Below are positions 1 to 6,742 of a DNA stretch of 8,191 nucleotides, piece by piece (the first letter of the stretch is position 1; the number at the start of each line of letters is the position of its first letter). The DNA is taken from assembly GCA_021298235.1 (NCBI GenBank), contig JAJTDX010000088.1:1-8191 (forward strand), given 5' to 3'. Below the pieces are notes generated by a model, which saw only the letters and a list, made by a program, of their open reading frames with translations, was not told the DNA's origin and searched no databases. Position numbers and translations under genes: made by a program. Origin of the DNA: Cryomorphaceae bacterium. Lineage in GTDB: Bacteria; Bacteroidota; Bacteroidia; Flavobacteriales; Crocinitomicaceae.

Positions 1-433
1 CATCATTGATGGTGGCCTTGCTCATATAAGTTGGCATTTGAACAACCAGGTCCCCATTTCCCAAAACTGTTCCGTTAGAGAAAACCGGGGGCGGTGGAGT
101 ATTTGCTGCATTTCCTTCCGGATAACCATTCGTGATCCAATCAAGCATGGTGGTTTTTTCAGAAGGGGATAGTGCTCTGTCATGCACATATTGCTGATAA
201 TTATTGTCCGGGGGCCATGGTGGCATGCGCTCCTGAGTTACCGCATCATAAATTGCGGTGGCCATGGCGCTTGTTTCATTGTAGGTCGTTAAAGAAAACC
301 CTCCTATACCGCCGTAATGGTGGCACTTTGTACATTTGTCATAAACGATCTGAGCAACGTTATTACTCCAAGTCTGTGCAAAATTGAAAAATGTTGCAGT
401 TAAGAAATAGAATAGTAGTATTGATCTTTTCAT
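1..433 (-). CDS. Exported mono-haem cytochrome c domain protein, 5' part only (C-terminus beyond left edge)
   Basis: The reading frame opens at the ATG at 433 and stays open to base 1, giving 144 residues of a longer protein. Residues 1-20 form a signal peptide (basic MKR, hydrophobic core, cut after FAQ). A haem c attachment motif CTKCH lies at residues 34-38. It is followed by RMPPWPP at 69-75, whose Met70 is the likely distal haem ligand, and by a helix 'LSPSEKTTMLDWI' ending near 101. This is the usual layout of a small periplasmic cytochrome c domain in Bacteroidota. After a proline-rich linker (113-116) the sequence 'VLGNGDLVVQMPTY' begins. In related long proteins, as I recall them, similar words lead into a copper type II ascorbate-dependent monooxygenase-like domain; that part lies outside the window, so the fusion is inference. 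It is transcribed divergently from the gene at 549. Cytochrome assignment is firm; full-length function is open. Confidence 0.85.
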   Translation of the reverse strand, partial: MKRSILLFYFLTATFFNFAQTWSNNVAQIVYDKCTKCHHYGGIGGFSLTTYNETSAMATAIYDAVTQERMPPWPPDNNYQQYVHDRALSPSEKTTMLDWITNGYPEGNAANTPPPPVFSNGTVLGNGDLVVQMPTYMSKATIND

Positions 434-464
434 ATAGATGGTTTTCAAATGCAAAATAAAACTT

Positions 465-479
465 TTTTATGACATAAAA
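465..479. promoter_or_regulatory. Perfect dyad in the divergent intergenic region, candidate operator
   Basis: The sequence reads TTTTATG-A-CATAAAA, two perfect 7-nt inverted arms around a single A. It lies 31 nt upstream of the cytochrome gene start (433) and 69 nt upstream of the start at 549, where a dimeric regulator could affect either gene. The arms are AT-rich, so chance is a real alternative, and I do not recognise it as the site of a named regulator. A 1-nt loop makes an RNA hairpin terminator unlikely. The rest of 434-548 is AT-rich and shows no gene. Confidence 0.3.
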
Positions 480-495
480 TGCGATACTTTTTAGC

Positions 496-526
496 TTGAT
501 GATAAACGGTATTTTCAGTAGTTTCG
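496..526 (+). promoter_or_regulatory. Candidate Bacteroidota-type promoter for the gene at 549
   Basis: TTG at 496-498 and TAGTTTCG at 519-526 are separated by 20 nt. This resembles the Bacteroidota sigma-ABfr pattern (TTTG, about 19 nt, TAnnTTTG) with one mismatch in the -7 element. It would give a very short leader before the ATG at 549. The match is weak and based on pattern alone. Confidence 0.25.
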
Positions 527-548
527 TTGGATCTACACGATATGTTTC

Positions 549-2147
549 ATGAAGTATATTGCGATCAAAAACATAGCGCCTATTTTATCGGGAACAGGTG
601 ACACACTTTCCTTTATACTTAACACATTGGAAGAATGTCTATCCTCCCCTGACGGAGATAAGATCGCGATCGGAGACAAGGATTATTCGTTGGATGCAGT
701 CCGTGAATTTAGGTCTTTACTAACTGAAGAAACGCTGGTATATTGCGGCTGGATCGAGCAACACTCCGCACTACTCACATTGATTGAAGGAAAGACACCA
801 TCATCTCCGTTTGAGGATCGGTACAAATGGCTTGAACATACTTTTTTTAAGCGCTTTTCATCTTTTCTAAAACATTTCATGGTTCCATGCTTACGAGATT
901 TTAAAAGAAATGTCACTTTCGAAGAACATGCGATACTTTTATCCTATGCTGTTCTGCTTCCCGAGGACGAACGTAGGTTTATTGAGATGGAGTTGTTCAC
1001 ACCACTGAGCGAAAGGATTCTAACATCACAAGAAGCAGTGGAGACGGCAGAATGTGAATCTGCCTTAACAGACGTCATACAACTTTTTATAAACGACAGT
1101 GCGGTTAACATGGTCAACGGGCTCTCCAGAGCCTCCTATTCAGCAAAAGTAAATTATGTTGATCACTTGCTGTGGGTGGTCAAGCAGCAGAGCTGTACTC
1201 TACGATTAGCCAATTGGATCCTGAAACAACTTGAAAATATTGAGCTGAACCCCGAGCACCGCCAAAAGGTAATCGATCTAAAAAAAGACCTTCGGGAAGG
1301 GCGTATCAGCATTAAGAATGGTAACCTCGCGCCATCAAAAGGACTTTCCTTAAGAACAATTGTGTATCTCAGCTCGATCGTCGCACTGATCGGACTCAGT
1401 GTTTGGATTATCTGGCAAAAGCCCTTTTCTGCTCGGGATGACCAGTCCTTCGACAATAATACAGCCTATCAACAATTTACAAAGGAAGAGCGCGTAAAGA
1501 TCGACTCGCTTCTGCGTGAAATTCAGGAGGAAGGTCACCCCGAAGACAACCAGATCGATCCTTCACAGCCTATCCTTGGAAACGGAATCAGTGTTTCCAT
1601 AAGGATTCCTTTTCAAAACAAACGCATGGAAGAACTGTATCGCGATCTTCAACTCGACGTTGACCTCTACGACCAGGGTCTAAATGATTCGTGCTCAGTT
1701 TATTCGAAAAAAGAGGCAGAGAAAGTACATTATAAGTATGTACGGCCCTTAGAAAAAAGAACTGCTTCGTTTGAATTGATGATGAAAAATGAGTCAGAAT
1801 ATGACGTTTATATGATCGTCTTTCAAGATGAAACCAAGGGGAAGATCTATTCACTATTGATCGGGAAAGGAACACAGTACATGGTCAGCATGGAGGCCAA
1901 CGATCGCGTACTTTTTGTTGCGGGGAATGATCTTGGGAAATTCATCACACCAAAAGGCGCAATAGCTCTTCCTTCAAAACACTTTGTACATCATTTCTGC
2001 CAAACGGATGTAAATTATGCTCAATCGATCAGCAATTTATATTCATTTGAGCGGCCGCGCTCAGTACAGAACAAACTCTTATTTAGCGGAGATAAAAAGA
2101 CATGGTTTACGGTAGTCGATCTGTACAGTATCCTTGAGGTCTTGTAA
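549..2147 (+). CDS. Single-pass membrane protein of unknown function (532 aa)
   Basis: I do not recognise this family. Residues 1-265 are mostly helical, rich in charged and aromatic residues, with no signal peptide and no visible nucleotide-binding or catalytic motif. One membrane segment spans about 270-289 (IVYLSSIVALIGLSVWIIW). It is preceded by basic residues, so the positive-inside rule places the N-terminal half in the cytoplasm and residues 290-532 outside it. A charged helix (311-328, TKEERVKIDSLLREIQEE) follows the membrane segment. After it comes a beta-looking region (about 345-470), including 'MIVFQDETKGKIYSLLIGKG' at 422-441. The outer half has only two cysteines, C382 and C484, a possible disulfide pair. 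The ATG at 549 is used because the nearby ATG at 542 is in another frame that soon stops. The gene stands alone, and its stop directly abuts that of the convergent EamA gene. An inside-outside layout would fit signalling or anchoring, but no function is shown. That it is a real gene is well supported by length. Confidence 0.85.
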   Translation: MKYIAIKNIAPILSGTGDTLSFILNTLEECLSSPDGDKIAIGDKDYSLDAVREFRSLLTEETLVYCGWIEQHSALLTLIEGKTPSSPFEDRYKWLEHTFFKRFSSFLKHFMVPCLRDFKRNVTFEEHAILLSYAVLLPEDERRFIEMELFTPLSERILTSQEAVETAECESALTDVIQLFINDSAVNMVNGLSRASYSAKVNYVDHLLWVVKQQSCTLRLANWILKQLENIELNPEHRQKVIDLKKDLREGRISIKNGNLAPSKGLSLRTIVYLSSIVALIGLSVWIIWQKPFSARDDQSFDNNTAYQQFTKEERVKIDSLLREIQEEGHPEDNQIDPSQPILGNGISVSIRIPFQNKRMEELYRDLQLDVDLYDQGLNDSCSVYSKKEAEKVHYKYVRPLEKRTASFELMMKNESEYDVYMIVFQDETKGKIYSLLIGKGTQYMVSMEANDRVLFVAGNDLGKFITPKGAIALPSKHFVHHFCQTDVNYAQSISNLYSFERPRSVQNKLLFSGDKKTWFTVVDLYSILEVL

Positions 2148-3071
2148 TCACCTCCGCAGTTTTTCTCTGATGGTTCCTATAGAAGTTATATATACACCAG
2201 CGAAGATCACCAACATATACAAAACTTTTTCTAAAGTGAACGTACCGGTATAATCATCCGCAACGCCAATTGAACTAAGAAAATATGCGAAGAAAATCAC
2301 ACAAACAGGCTGTATGTATATATAGGCGCTTGAAACCGAAGGAGACAGGAACTTTAACCCGAACATCGTCATCAAATAGGTTAAAAAGGTTACTCCTACA
2401 ATCACATAAATGATCTTGATCCATACACCTGACGGAATACTTCCGAAATCGGTAGATACCAGATCTGTTAGGGTCGGCGGATAAATCATAACGAATATAA
2501 CACCAAATGTAAATACATACGTAATCACCGTTAACGGGGAGTATTTCTTCATTAACGGTTTTGCTAACACCAGGTAAAACGCGTAGCTCGCTGCATTTAT
2601 GAAGAGAAACGTATCACCCAGGACTGAATCTCCTTTTCCCGTCCCTGCTGTTAATGTAAGTAGAATTGCCCCACTAGTGCCAAGCATAATGCCTAACGAT
2701 TTCTTCAGGGTTATGCGTTCTTTCAGGATAAAGAGTGACAGAATAACTACCAAAATAGGATTCGTGGCCATGATAATCCCTGAATTTATTGAGGACGACA
2801 AGTTTAAGCCATGGAAGAAGAACAACTGATTGATTGCAACACCAAACAGGCCGCATATTGCCAAAAGGAACAGGTCCTTTTTCTCAATCTTTTCCTTGAT
2901 ATAGAATGTTTTAACAAGCCAAAATAAAAAAGTAGCCCCCAGTGCCCTGATAAGAATAAAGACATTAGGCGTTAAATATGTTGGCATGACACCTTTAGCA
3001 ATAACATGACTGGCACCGTAAAGAGTGTTCACCAAAAAGAGAGCCAAATGGGCTTTTAACGTGCTTGACAC
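2148..3071 (-). CDS. EamA/DMT-superfamily transporter, 10 membrane helices
   Basis: A 307-residue integral membrane protein with two tandem EamA repeats (about 8-139 and 152-296), each of about five helices. This is the standard size and layout of drug/metabolite transporters of the inner membrane. The end of the first repeat carries the family signature 'NPILVVILSLFILKERIT' (104-121), whose LKE glutamate is typical; the second repeat has 'QPVCVIFFAYFL' (254-265) without the matching glutamate. The substrate cannot be read from sequence. Members export amino acids, purines or other metabolites. I chose the GTG at 3071, 4 nt after the stop of the upstream gene, because homologous sequence begins at 'LKAHLALFLVNTLYGASH'. 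The frame also opens at an ATG at 3197, but the extra 42 residues (RRRRSAERQ and similar) are an out-of-frame reading of the upstream gene's lysine-rich end. No ATG lies in frame between the two. It is likely translationally coupled to the gene before it. Confidence 0.9.
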   Translation of the reverse strand: MSSTLKAHLALFLVNTLYGASHVIAKGVMPTYLTPNVFILIRALGATFLFWLVKTFYIKEKIEKKDLFLLAICGLFGVAINQLFFFHGLNLSSSINSGIIMATNPILVVILSLFILKERITLKKSLGIMLGTSGAILLTLTAGTGKGDSVLGDTFLFINAASYAFYLVLAKPLMKKYSPLTVITYVFTFGVIFVMIYPPTLTDLVSTDFGSIPSGVWIKIIYVIVGVTFLTYLMTMFGLKFLSPSVSSAYIYIQPVCVIFFAYFLSSIGVADDYTGTFTLEKVLYMLVIFAGVYITSIGTIREKLRR

Positions 3072-3075
3072 TTCG

Positions 3076-4602
3076 TTATCGAAAAGTGTAGCTGATCTTG
3101 TTAATGAAGTATACAGATCGTTTTGCCTTTCCGCGCTCCTCCTTCTCCTCTTTGTTCTTGATTGTCTGTGTTCCGTGAGCCAAGAAATAATTGTCATACC
3201 AAAAGGTAAGGTTCGACCAAGTATTTTTCACCTTGTCATCATCATCGCCGGTCTCGATCATTGATACTTCTCGTTCACTCAATACTTCTCCTTCAGAAGT
3301 GATTGCTTTTGTCTTCAGTGTGTTAAAGCTTGAGAACATCAACCCTAATTCTGTTTCACTCGTCTCCGTCACACGGATGAATCGTGTTACTCTGTACGGT
3401 TTGTACCAGGGGTTCATCTCAAATGTAACATCCCACAATTTTTCACCTTCAATATCAAAAGCCGCAACCGTTGCATGGGTGTATTGATACCCATCAAACA
3501 CCTGACGCGTCGACTGCACCGGTCTACCATTCACATAGGTCGTATAATATTCCGTGCGGTATGTCGGGTAGAACGCTTCACCAATGTAAACGAACTTCCC
3601 ATCCATAAAACGGATATTGTGAGAAGACATCAGGTAACTAATGGAATATTCTTTACCCTTTGCCTCAGCCTTATCCTTTTTCTTCTCAATCTTGTCTTGC
3701 GTTTTTTGGGGCAAATAACTGAGGAATTCTTCGAAGTCCGTAAAGTTATAAAACTTCAGAAAGTCCTTTTTTCCATTGGTCGTTTTGCAGATATAGATTC
3801 CTTCGGATGTACTACCAGTCACTTTCTTACTGGACGAATAAGTTCCTGTAAACATGTATTCTCCTTCACTCAGGAAGGATCCTGACACAGATGTCAATTT
3901 CTTATCGGTTCCTTCACTCAGATTGAATGATTCCTGACGTTTACCATCTGCGTCAAATCGCTGAACATACACATCCAGATCTTTGCCGATCATAACATTC
4001 AGAAACACATAGAGTTCCTTACTGTCGTCATCCACCTGAAAATTTTCGAAAGTAACTACAGTTGGTTTGAAGCCCACTACCTCAAGTGGAATATCTTTTT
4101 CTTTGCCTGCCGCAACGTCTATTTTCTTCAGCGTTTTTCCTTTTTTGGTGGAATATACAATGTAGATGACCTCATCGATGATCTCCATGGTTGATGACGC
4201 AGCTTTCTTGGGCACTATACCTTTTACTGTTTTTGTCTTCAATGTTTCAACATCGATCTGCATTAACTGATATTCACTTTTTTTAGAAACGAACATCAAA
4301 TACATGTTTGATCCTGCGTCTTTTGATTTTGACAAATAGAAATTGTCATCCATCTTAAATTCTTTTGAGTCCATCAATTCAAGATCCGTCGAATAGTGGT
4401 CGATCTTCCAAGTCATGATGCCGCCCTTCGATTTTTCTTCATGGTAGTAGACCATGATTCCCTTGTCCTTAAACTCCGTCAACGAATAACCGGCATAGCC
4501 CTCTTTTAACTCGAATTCGATGCGTTTTTCTGTTTTCACCTGCGCATTCAGCTGCATAATACAACTGCAAATTATAAACAGCGAATAAATACTTTTTTTC
4601 AT
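3076..4602 (-). CDS. Exported beta-rich protein of unknown function (508 aa)
   Basis: Residues 1-21 are a signal peptide (MKKS, hydrophobic stretch, cut after LNAQ), so the mature protein is periplasmic, outer-membrane attached or secreted. There is no lipobox, despite cysteines at 12 and 14. The mature chain is a run of short beta strands with recurring units such as 'MYLMFVSKKSEYQLMQID', 'VIYIVYSTKKGKTLKKID' and 'ATVAAFDIEGEKLWDV'. This looks like a beta-propeller or similar repeat fold, which is inference. A lysine-rich segment (299-319) interrupts the fold, and DDDD (453-456) and a K/E-rich stretch (481-495) sit near the C-terminus. No sorting domain or catalytic motif is visible. The ATG at 4602 is preferred over the in-frame ATG at 4641, because the latter adds 13 residues ahead of a complete signal peptide and lies at the expected transcription start of the -7 box at 4647-4654. 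It is the first gene of a pair with the EamA transporter. Confidence 0.85.
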   Translation of the reverse strand: MKKSIYSLFIICSCIMQLNAQVKTEKRIEFELKEGYAGYSLTEFKDKGIMVYYHEEKSKGGIMTWKIDHYSTDLELMDSKEFKMDDNFYLSKSKDAGSNMYLMFVSKKSEYQLMQIDVETLKTKTVKGIVPKKAASSTMEIIDEVIYIVYSTKKGKTLKKIDVAAGKEKDIPLEVVGFKPTVVTFENFQVDDDSKELYVFLNVMIGKDLDVYVQRFDADGKRQESFNLSEGTDKKLTSVSGSFLSEGEYMFTGTYSSSKKVTGSTSEGIYICKTTNGKKDFLKFYNFTDFEEFLSYLPQKTQDKIEKKKDKAEAKGKEYSISYLMSSHNIRFMDGKFVYIGEAFYPTYRTEYYTTYVNGRPVQSTRQVFDGYQYTHATVAAFDIEGEKLWDVTFEMNPWYKPYRVTRFIRVTETSETELGLMFSSFNTLKTKAITSEGEVLSEREVSMIETGDDDDKVKNTWSNLTFWYDNYFLAHGTQTIKNKEEKEERGKAKRSVYFINKISYTFR

Positions 4603-4646
4603 AATAACCGTTGGTGTGGGAATTAGTTTGACAAAATACAAGAAGC

Positions 4647-4654
4647 CAAAGCTA
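4647..4654 (-). promoter_or_regulatory. Candidate -7 promoter box for the exported-protein/EamA unit
   Basis: On the minus strand this reads TAGCTTTG, an exact match to the Bacteroidota -7 consensus TAnnTTTG. It would start transcription near 4640, leaving a leader of roughly 38 nt before the ATG at 4602. No good TTTG -33 element lies at the expected distance; only a CTG at about 18 nt is seen. The remaining part of 4603-4717 shows no other clear signal, and I found no convincing plus-strand promoter for the glycosyltransferase. Confidence 0.4.
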
Positions 4655-4717
4655 GAACTTTTTTGATTACTTCAGGTCAGAAAAGATATTATGAGAAAAA
4701 ATGAACATTTTTGTCGA

Positions 4718-5500
4718 ATGAAAATAACGCTGGTCATTTCAGTTTACAAGGATGTTGAAGCGCTTACGGCCGTTCTTCGCACTGCAGCACTGCAAACATT
4801 TAATGACTTTGATATTATCATCTCTCAGGATTGTGACAGCGATTGTTTTGATCAGCTTTTGGAAGCGTATCAAGGAAAACTGAAGATCAAACATCTTCAG
4901 CAGGCTGATGAGGGATTTTTGAAGAATCGAATGCTCAACAAGGCCATAAAGGAAGCTGCTTCTGACAAAATGGTCTTCATAGACGGAGACTGCATCCTCC
5001 ATCCACATTTTATTGAGCAGTATGAACGGTGTATAAATCCAGGTGTAATTTGCATGGGAAGAAGGATAGACCTTGACCCTGTCACAACCCATATGATCAA
5101 ATCCGGCAAGACAATCTATCCTGGGTTCTTTTCCATGATCAAGAATAAAACAACACGTGTTGAAGAATCTTTTTATCTGCCCAGATTGTCACAGCGTTTT
5201 CATTCTATTCCAAAACTCCTTGGGTGTAACATGGGTTGGCATCGTTCTGACCTTATAAAATTGAACGGTTTTGATGAGGACTACAATTACCCGGGGTACG
5301 GCGAAGACACAGATATGGCCTGGAGAGCCCAAATGGCAGGAATCGGCGTTTTTTCAGTTCGCTACAAGACCATTCAGTATCATTTGGACCATGAGCGCCC
5401 CAACCGTGAAAAGGAGGTTTCCAAAAGTCAGTTGCTTTTCGAAGAAAAAAAGAAATGTTCAGATTTCCGTTGCTTGAACGGACTGGAAAAACTGCAATGA
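4718..5500 (+). CDS. Family 2 glycosyltransferase with C-terminal galactosyltransferase-type region
   Basis: A 260-residue GT-A fold enzyme that should transfer a sugar from a nucleotide-sugar donor to a glycan or lipid acceptor at the cytoplasmic face of the membrane. The N-terminus 'MKITLVISVYKD' is the usual first strand. D38 and D40 lie in the first acidic loop, 'ADEGFLKNRMLNKAI' (63-77) is a common GT2 segment, and the metal-binding DGD is at 89-91. The second half has 'LLGCNMGWHRSDLIKLNGFD' (167-186) and GEDTDMAWR (195-203), the acceptor/catalytic block of the Glyco_transf_7C type, followed by HLDHERPN (222-229), which may supply the late metal-binding histidine. There is no membrane segment. 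An in-frame ATG at 4691 would add nine residues (MRKNEHFCR) ahead of the first strand; I prefer 4718 from the family start, but this is not certain. Donor and acceptor are unknown. There are no other glycan genes nearby, so it is an orphan, perhaps for surface polysaccharide or lipooligosaccharide. Confidence 0.88.
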   Translation: MKITLVISVYKDVEALTAVLRTAALQTFNDFDIIISQDCDSDCFDQLLEAYQGKLKIKHLQQADEGFLKNRMLNKAIKEAASDKMVFIDGDCILHPHFIEQYERCINPGVICMGRRIDLDPVTTHMIKSGKTIYPGFFSMIKNKTTRVEESFYLPRLSQRFHSIPKLLGCNMGWHRSDLIKLNGFDEDYNYPGYGEDTDMAWRAQMAGIGVFSVRYKTIQYHLDHERPNREKEVSKSQLLFEEKKKCSDFRCLNGLEKLQ

Positions 5501-5501
5501 A

Positions 5502-5855
5502 TCATTTGTTGAAGGAGCGAACAGCAGCATCAACTTCTTTTTGAGTGTTTCCGATAAAAACTACTTCCCCATTGATCATGAAAGGGCGTTTTAAGAACGT
5601 GTACTCCTCGAGCATAAGCCTGCGATAATCCTGCTCAGAAAGTTCTAATTCGTGCAACCCCATTGCTCTGAACTTCATGGCGCGCTTCGAAAAAAGAGCT
5701 TCATAAGAACCAACTTTTTCCTTGATCCAATCCAACACGGCTGCATCGATGTGCTTCTCCTTAATGTCTATGAGTTGAACATCTTTTCCCGGATTGATCT
5801 GTTTCAAGATCTTCTGGCAAGTCGAACATGTGCTTAAGTGATAGATCTTTTTCAT
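5502..5855 (-). CDS. ArsC/Spx-family thioredoxin-fold reductase
   Basis: A 117-residue protein, the normal length for the ArsC-related family. The active-site loop CSTC is at residues 10-13 right after the first strand, as in Spx/YffB-like members with a CxxC motif. R63 ('KFRAMGL') and R90 in 'TFLKRPFMINGEVVFIG' (86-102) match the conserved arginines that bind the oxyanion in true arsenate reductases. Many Bacteroidota members annotated as 'arsenate reductase family protein' share this pattern, and their substrate is mostly untested. No arsR, arsB or acr3 gene is nearby, so arsenic resistance is not supported by context; a general thiol reductase is equally possible. The ATG at 5855 comes 1 nt after the stop of the upstream gene, so it is probably the last gene of the kmo unit. 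Its stop is 1 nt from the glycosyltransferase stop. Confidence 0.9.
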   Translation of the reverse strand: MKKIYHLSTCSTCQKILKQINPGKDVQLIDIKEKHIDAAVLDWIKEKVGSYEALFSKRAMKFRAMGLHELELSEQDYRRLMLEEYTFLKRPFMINGEVVFIGNTQKEVDAAVRSFNK

Positions 5856-5856
5856 A

Positions 5857-6738
5857 TTAGTTGTTCTGAAGGAATTCTTCGTTACGTTTTCTGTCCTCCT
5901 CCGTTCCGGGGGTATTGCATCCTTTCACTTTCTTCTCAAAGAGGTATATGAATTTCACCTTCGCCAGTATTGGTAGATAATTTGAATCGTACCATTTCAA
6001 TGCTGCACATCCCTTTCTCCATTCGTTTAAACCGAGAATAGGAATCTGAATGCCTGGTATGAGATAACTCCTACGACTCAACTTTACACCAAATCCAAGA
6101 TCGTAGTGCAACTGAGCAACAAACGGCTTATGAAAATATTGCTGACCGATATATATCCCATCATAATCCTTTTCCGTAATTAGTCGGTAATCAAAATTGA
6201 TTCCGAGACCATTATCAATGAAATAGCGCTTGGAAAGGTTAATGTTCTTGTGTAACGTAAAACGGCCATACAAATAACCATTGTAAAAATCACCGTTTCC
6301 TTCAGTGGAACCGCTGTAATCGCCCAATGCATTGTAGTAATTCACTGTCGTGGTCTCGGTTCCACCAAGGAGTTTGAACCCGATACCCCAATCATAGTAT
6401 GAGACAAGAACCGTTTTAAGTGCCAACGACAATTTGGAACGTTTCTTTGGAAAATGGGCTAGTCCTATCTCAGCAAACACTCCGGGTTTTCCCTCCGGAT
6501 CCATGGTATAGTCGATAGGTCTTCCAGTCGCATCCACTGAATTCCATGTAAGATTATTCCCTTCTGCACGCGTTTTCATAAAAGTTGGTCCGGCTGCAAC
6601 CATTAATCCGAAAAAACGGTAATTTTTGTAATCCGCCTTCCCGAAAACTTCTCCTCTTCGTTTACCAGGGGTCATGTCACGCTGGCCCCACGCACCAAAA
6701 GTGAAGGCCATAAGTAGAAAAAATGTCGGAATTCTCAT
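5857..6738 (-). CDS. Exported protein, probable outer-membrane beta-barrel (293 aa)
   Basis: Residues 1-19 form a signal peptide (MRIP, hydrophobic core, cut after AWGQ). The mature chain has alternating hydrophobic and aromatic/glycine-rich strands, such as 'FFGLMVAAGPTF' (42-53), 'FAEIGLAHF' (88-96), 'GYLYGRFTLHKNI' (154-166), 'FVAQLHYDLGFGVKL' (206-220) and 'LPILAKVKFIYLF' (255-267), typical of a small outer-membrane barrel in Bacteroidota. The last strand is not at the very end: a charged tail of about 25 residues (269-293, with C274 and 'EEDRKRNEEFLQNN') follows. C244 and C274 are the only cysteines of the mature chain and could pair. I do not recognise a named family. It lies 21 nt downstream of kmo and 1 nt upstream of the ArsC-like gene, so co-transcription is likely. 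The barrel call rests on pattern, not on a confirmed family. Confidence 0.8.
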   Translation of the reverse strand: MRIPTFFLLMAFTFGAWGQRDMTPGKRRGEVFGKADYKNYRFFGLMVAAGPTFMKTRAEGNNLTWNSVDATGRPIDYTMDPEGKPGVFAEIGLAHFPKKRSKLSLALKTVLVSYYDWGIGFKLLGGTETTTVNYYNALGDYSGSTEGNGDFYNGYLYGRFTLHKNINLSKRYFIDNGLGINFDYRLITEKDYDGIYIGQQYFHKPFVAQLHYDLGFGVKLSRRSYLIPGIQIPILGLNEWRKGCAALKWYDSNYLPILAKVKFIYLFEKKVKGCNTPGTEEDRKRNEEFLQNN

Positions 6739-6742
6739 GTCT

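Noticed and set aside
172..387. 71-residue plus-strand open frame
   Set aside because: It lies antisense inside the cytochrome c gene and has no recognisable features.
662..671. GATCGCGATC palindrome
   Set aside because: It is a short coding-region palindrome and gives no sign of being a regulatory or origin element; likely chance.
1163..1875. Minus-strand open frames of 62-97 residues
   Set aside because: They are shadows of the 532-residue gene, with no signal, domain or start context.
3072..3197. Longer start (ATG at 3197) for the EamA transporter
   Set aside because: It overlaps the upstream gene by 122 nt and its extra arginine-rich residues are a frame-shifted reading of that gene's lysine-rich end; EamA proteins begin near the GTG at 3071.
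3475..3885. 136-residue plus-strand open frame
   Set aside because: It is fully antisense to the exported protein gene, with a composition typical of the complement of coding sequence.
4603..4641. Longer start (ATG at 4641) for the exported beta-rich protein
   Set aside because: It puts 13 residues in front of a complete signal peptide and coincides with the expected transcription start.
4739..5109. Minus-strand open frames of 70 and 117 residues
   Set aside because: They are antisense to the conserved glycosyltransferase core and overlap each other.
5502..5855. Arsenic resistance operon
   Set aside because: The ArsC-like gene has none of the usual partners (arsR, arsB, acr3) nearby, so the family name alone does not support it.
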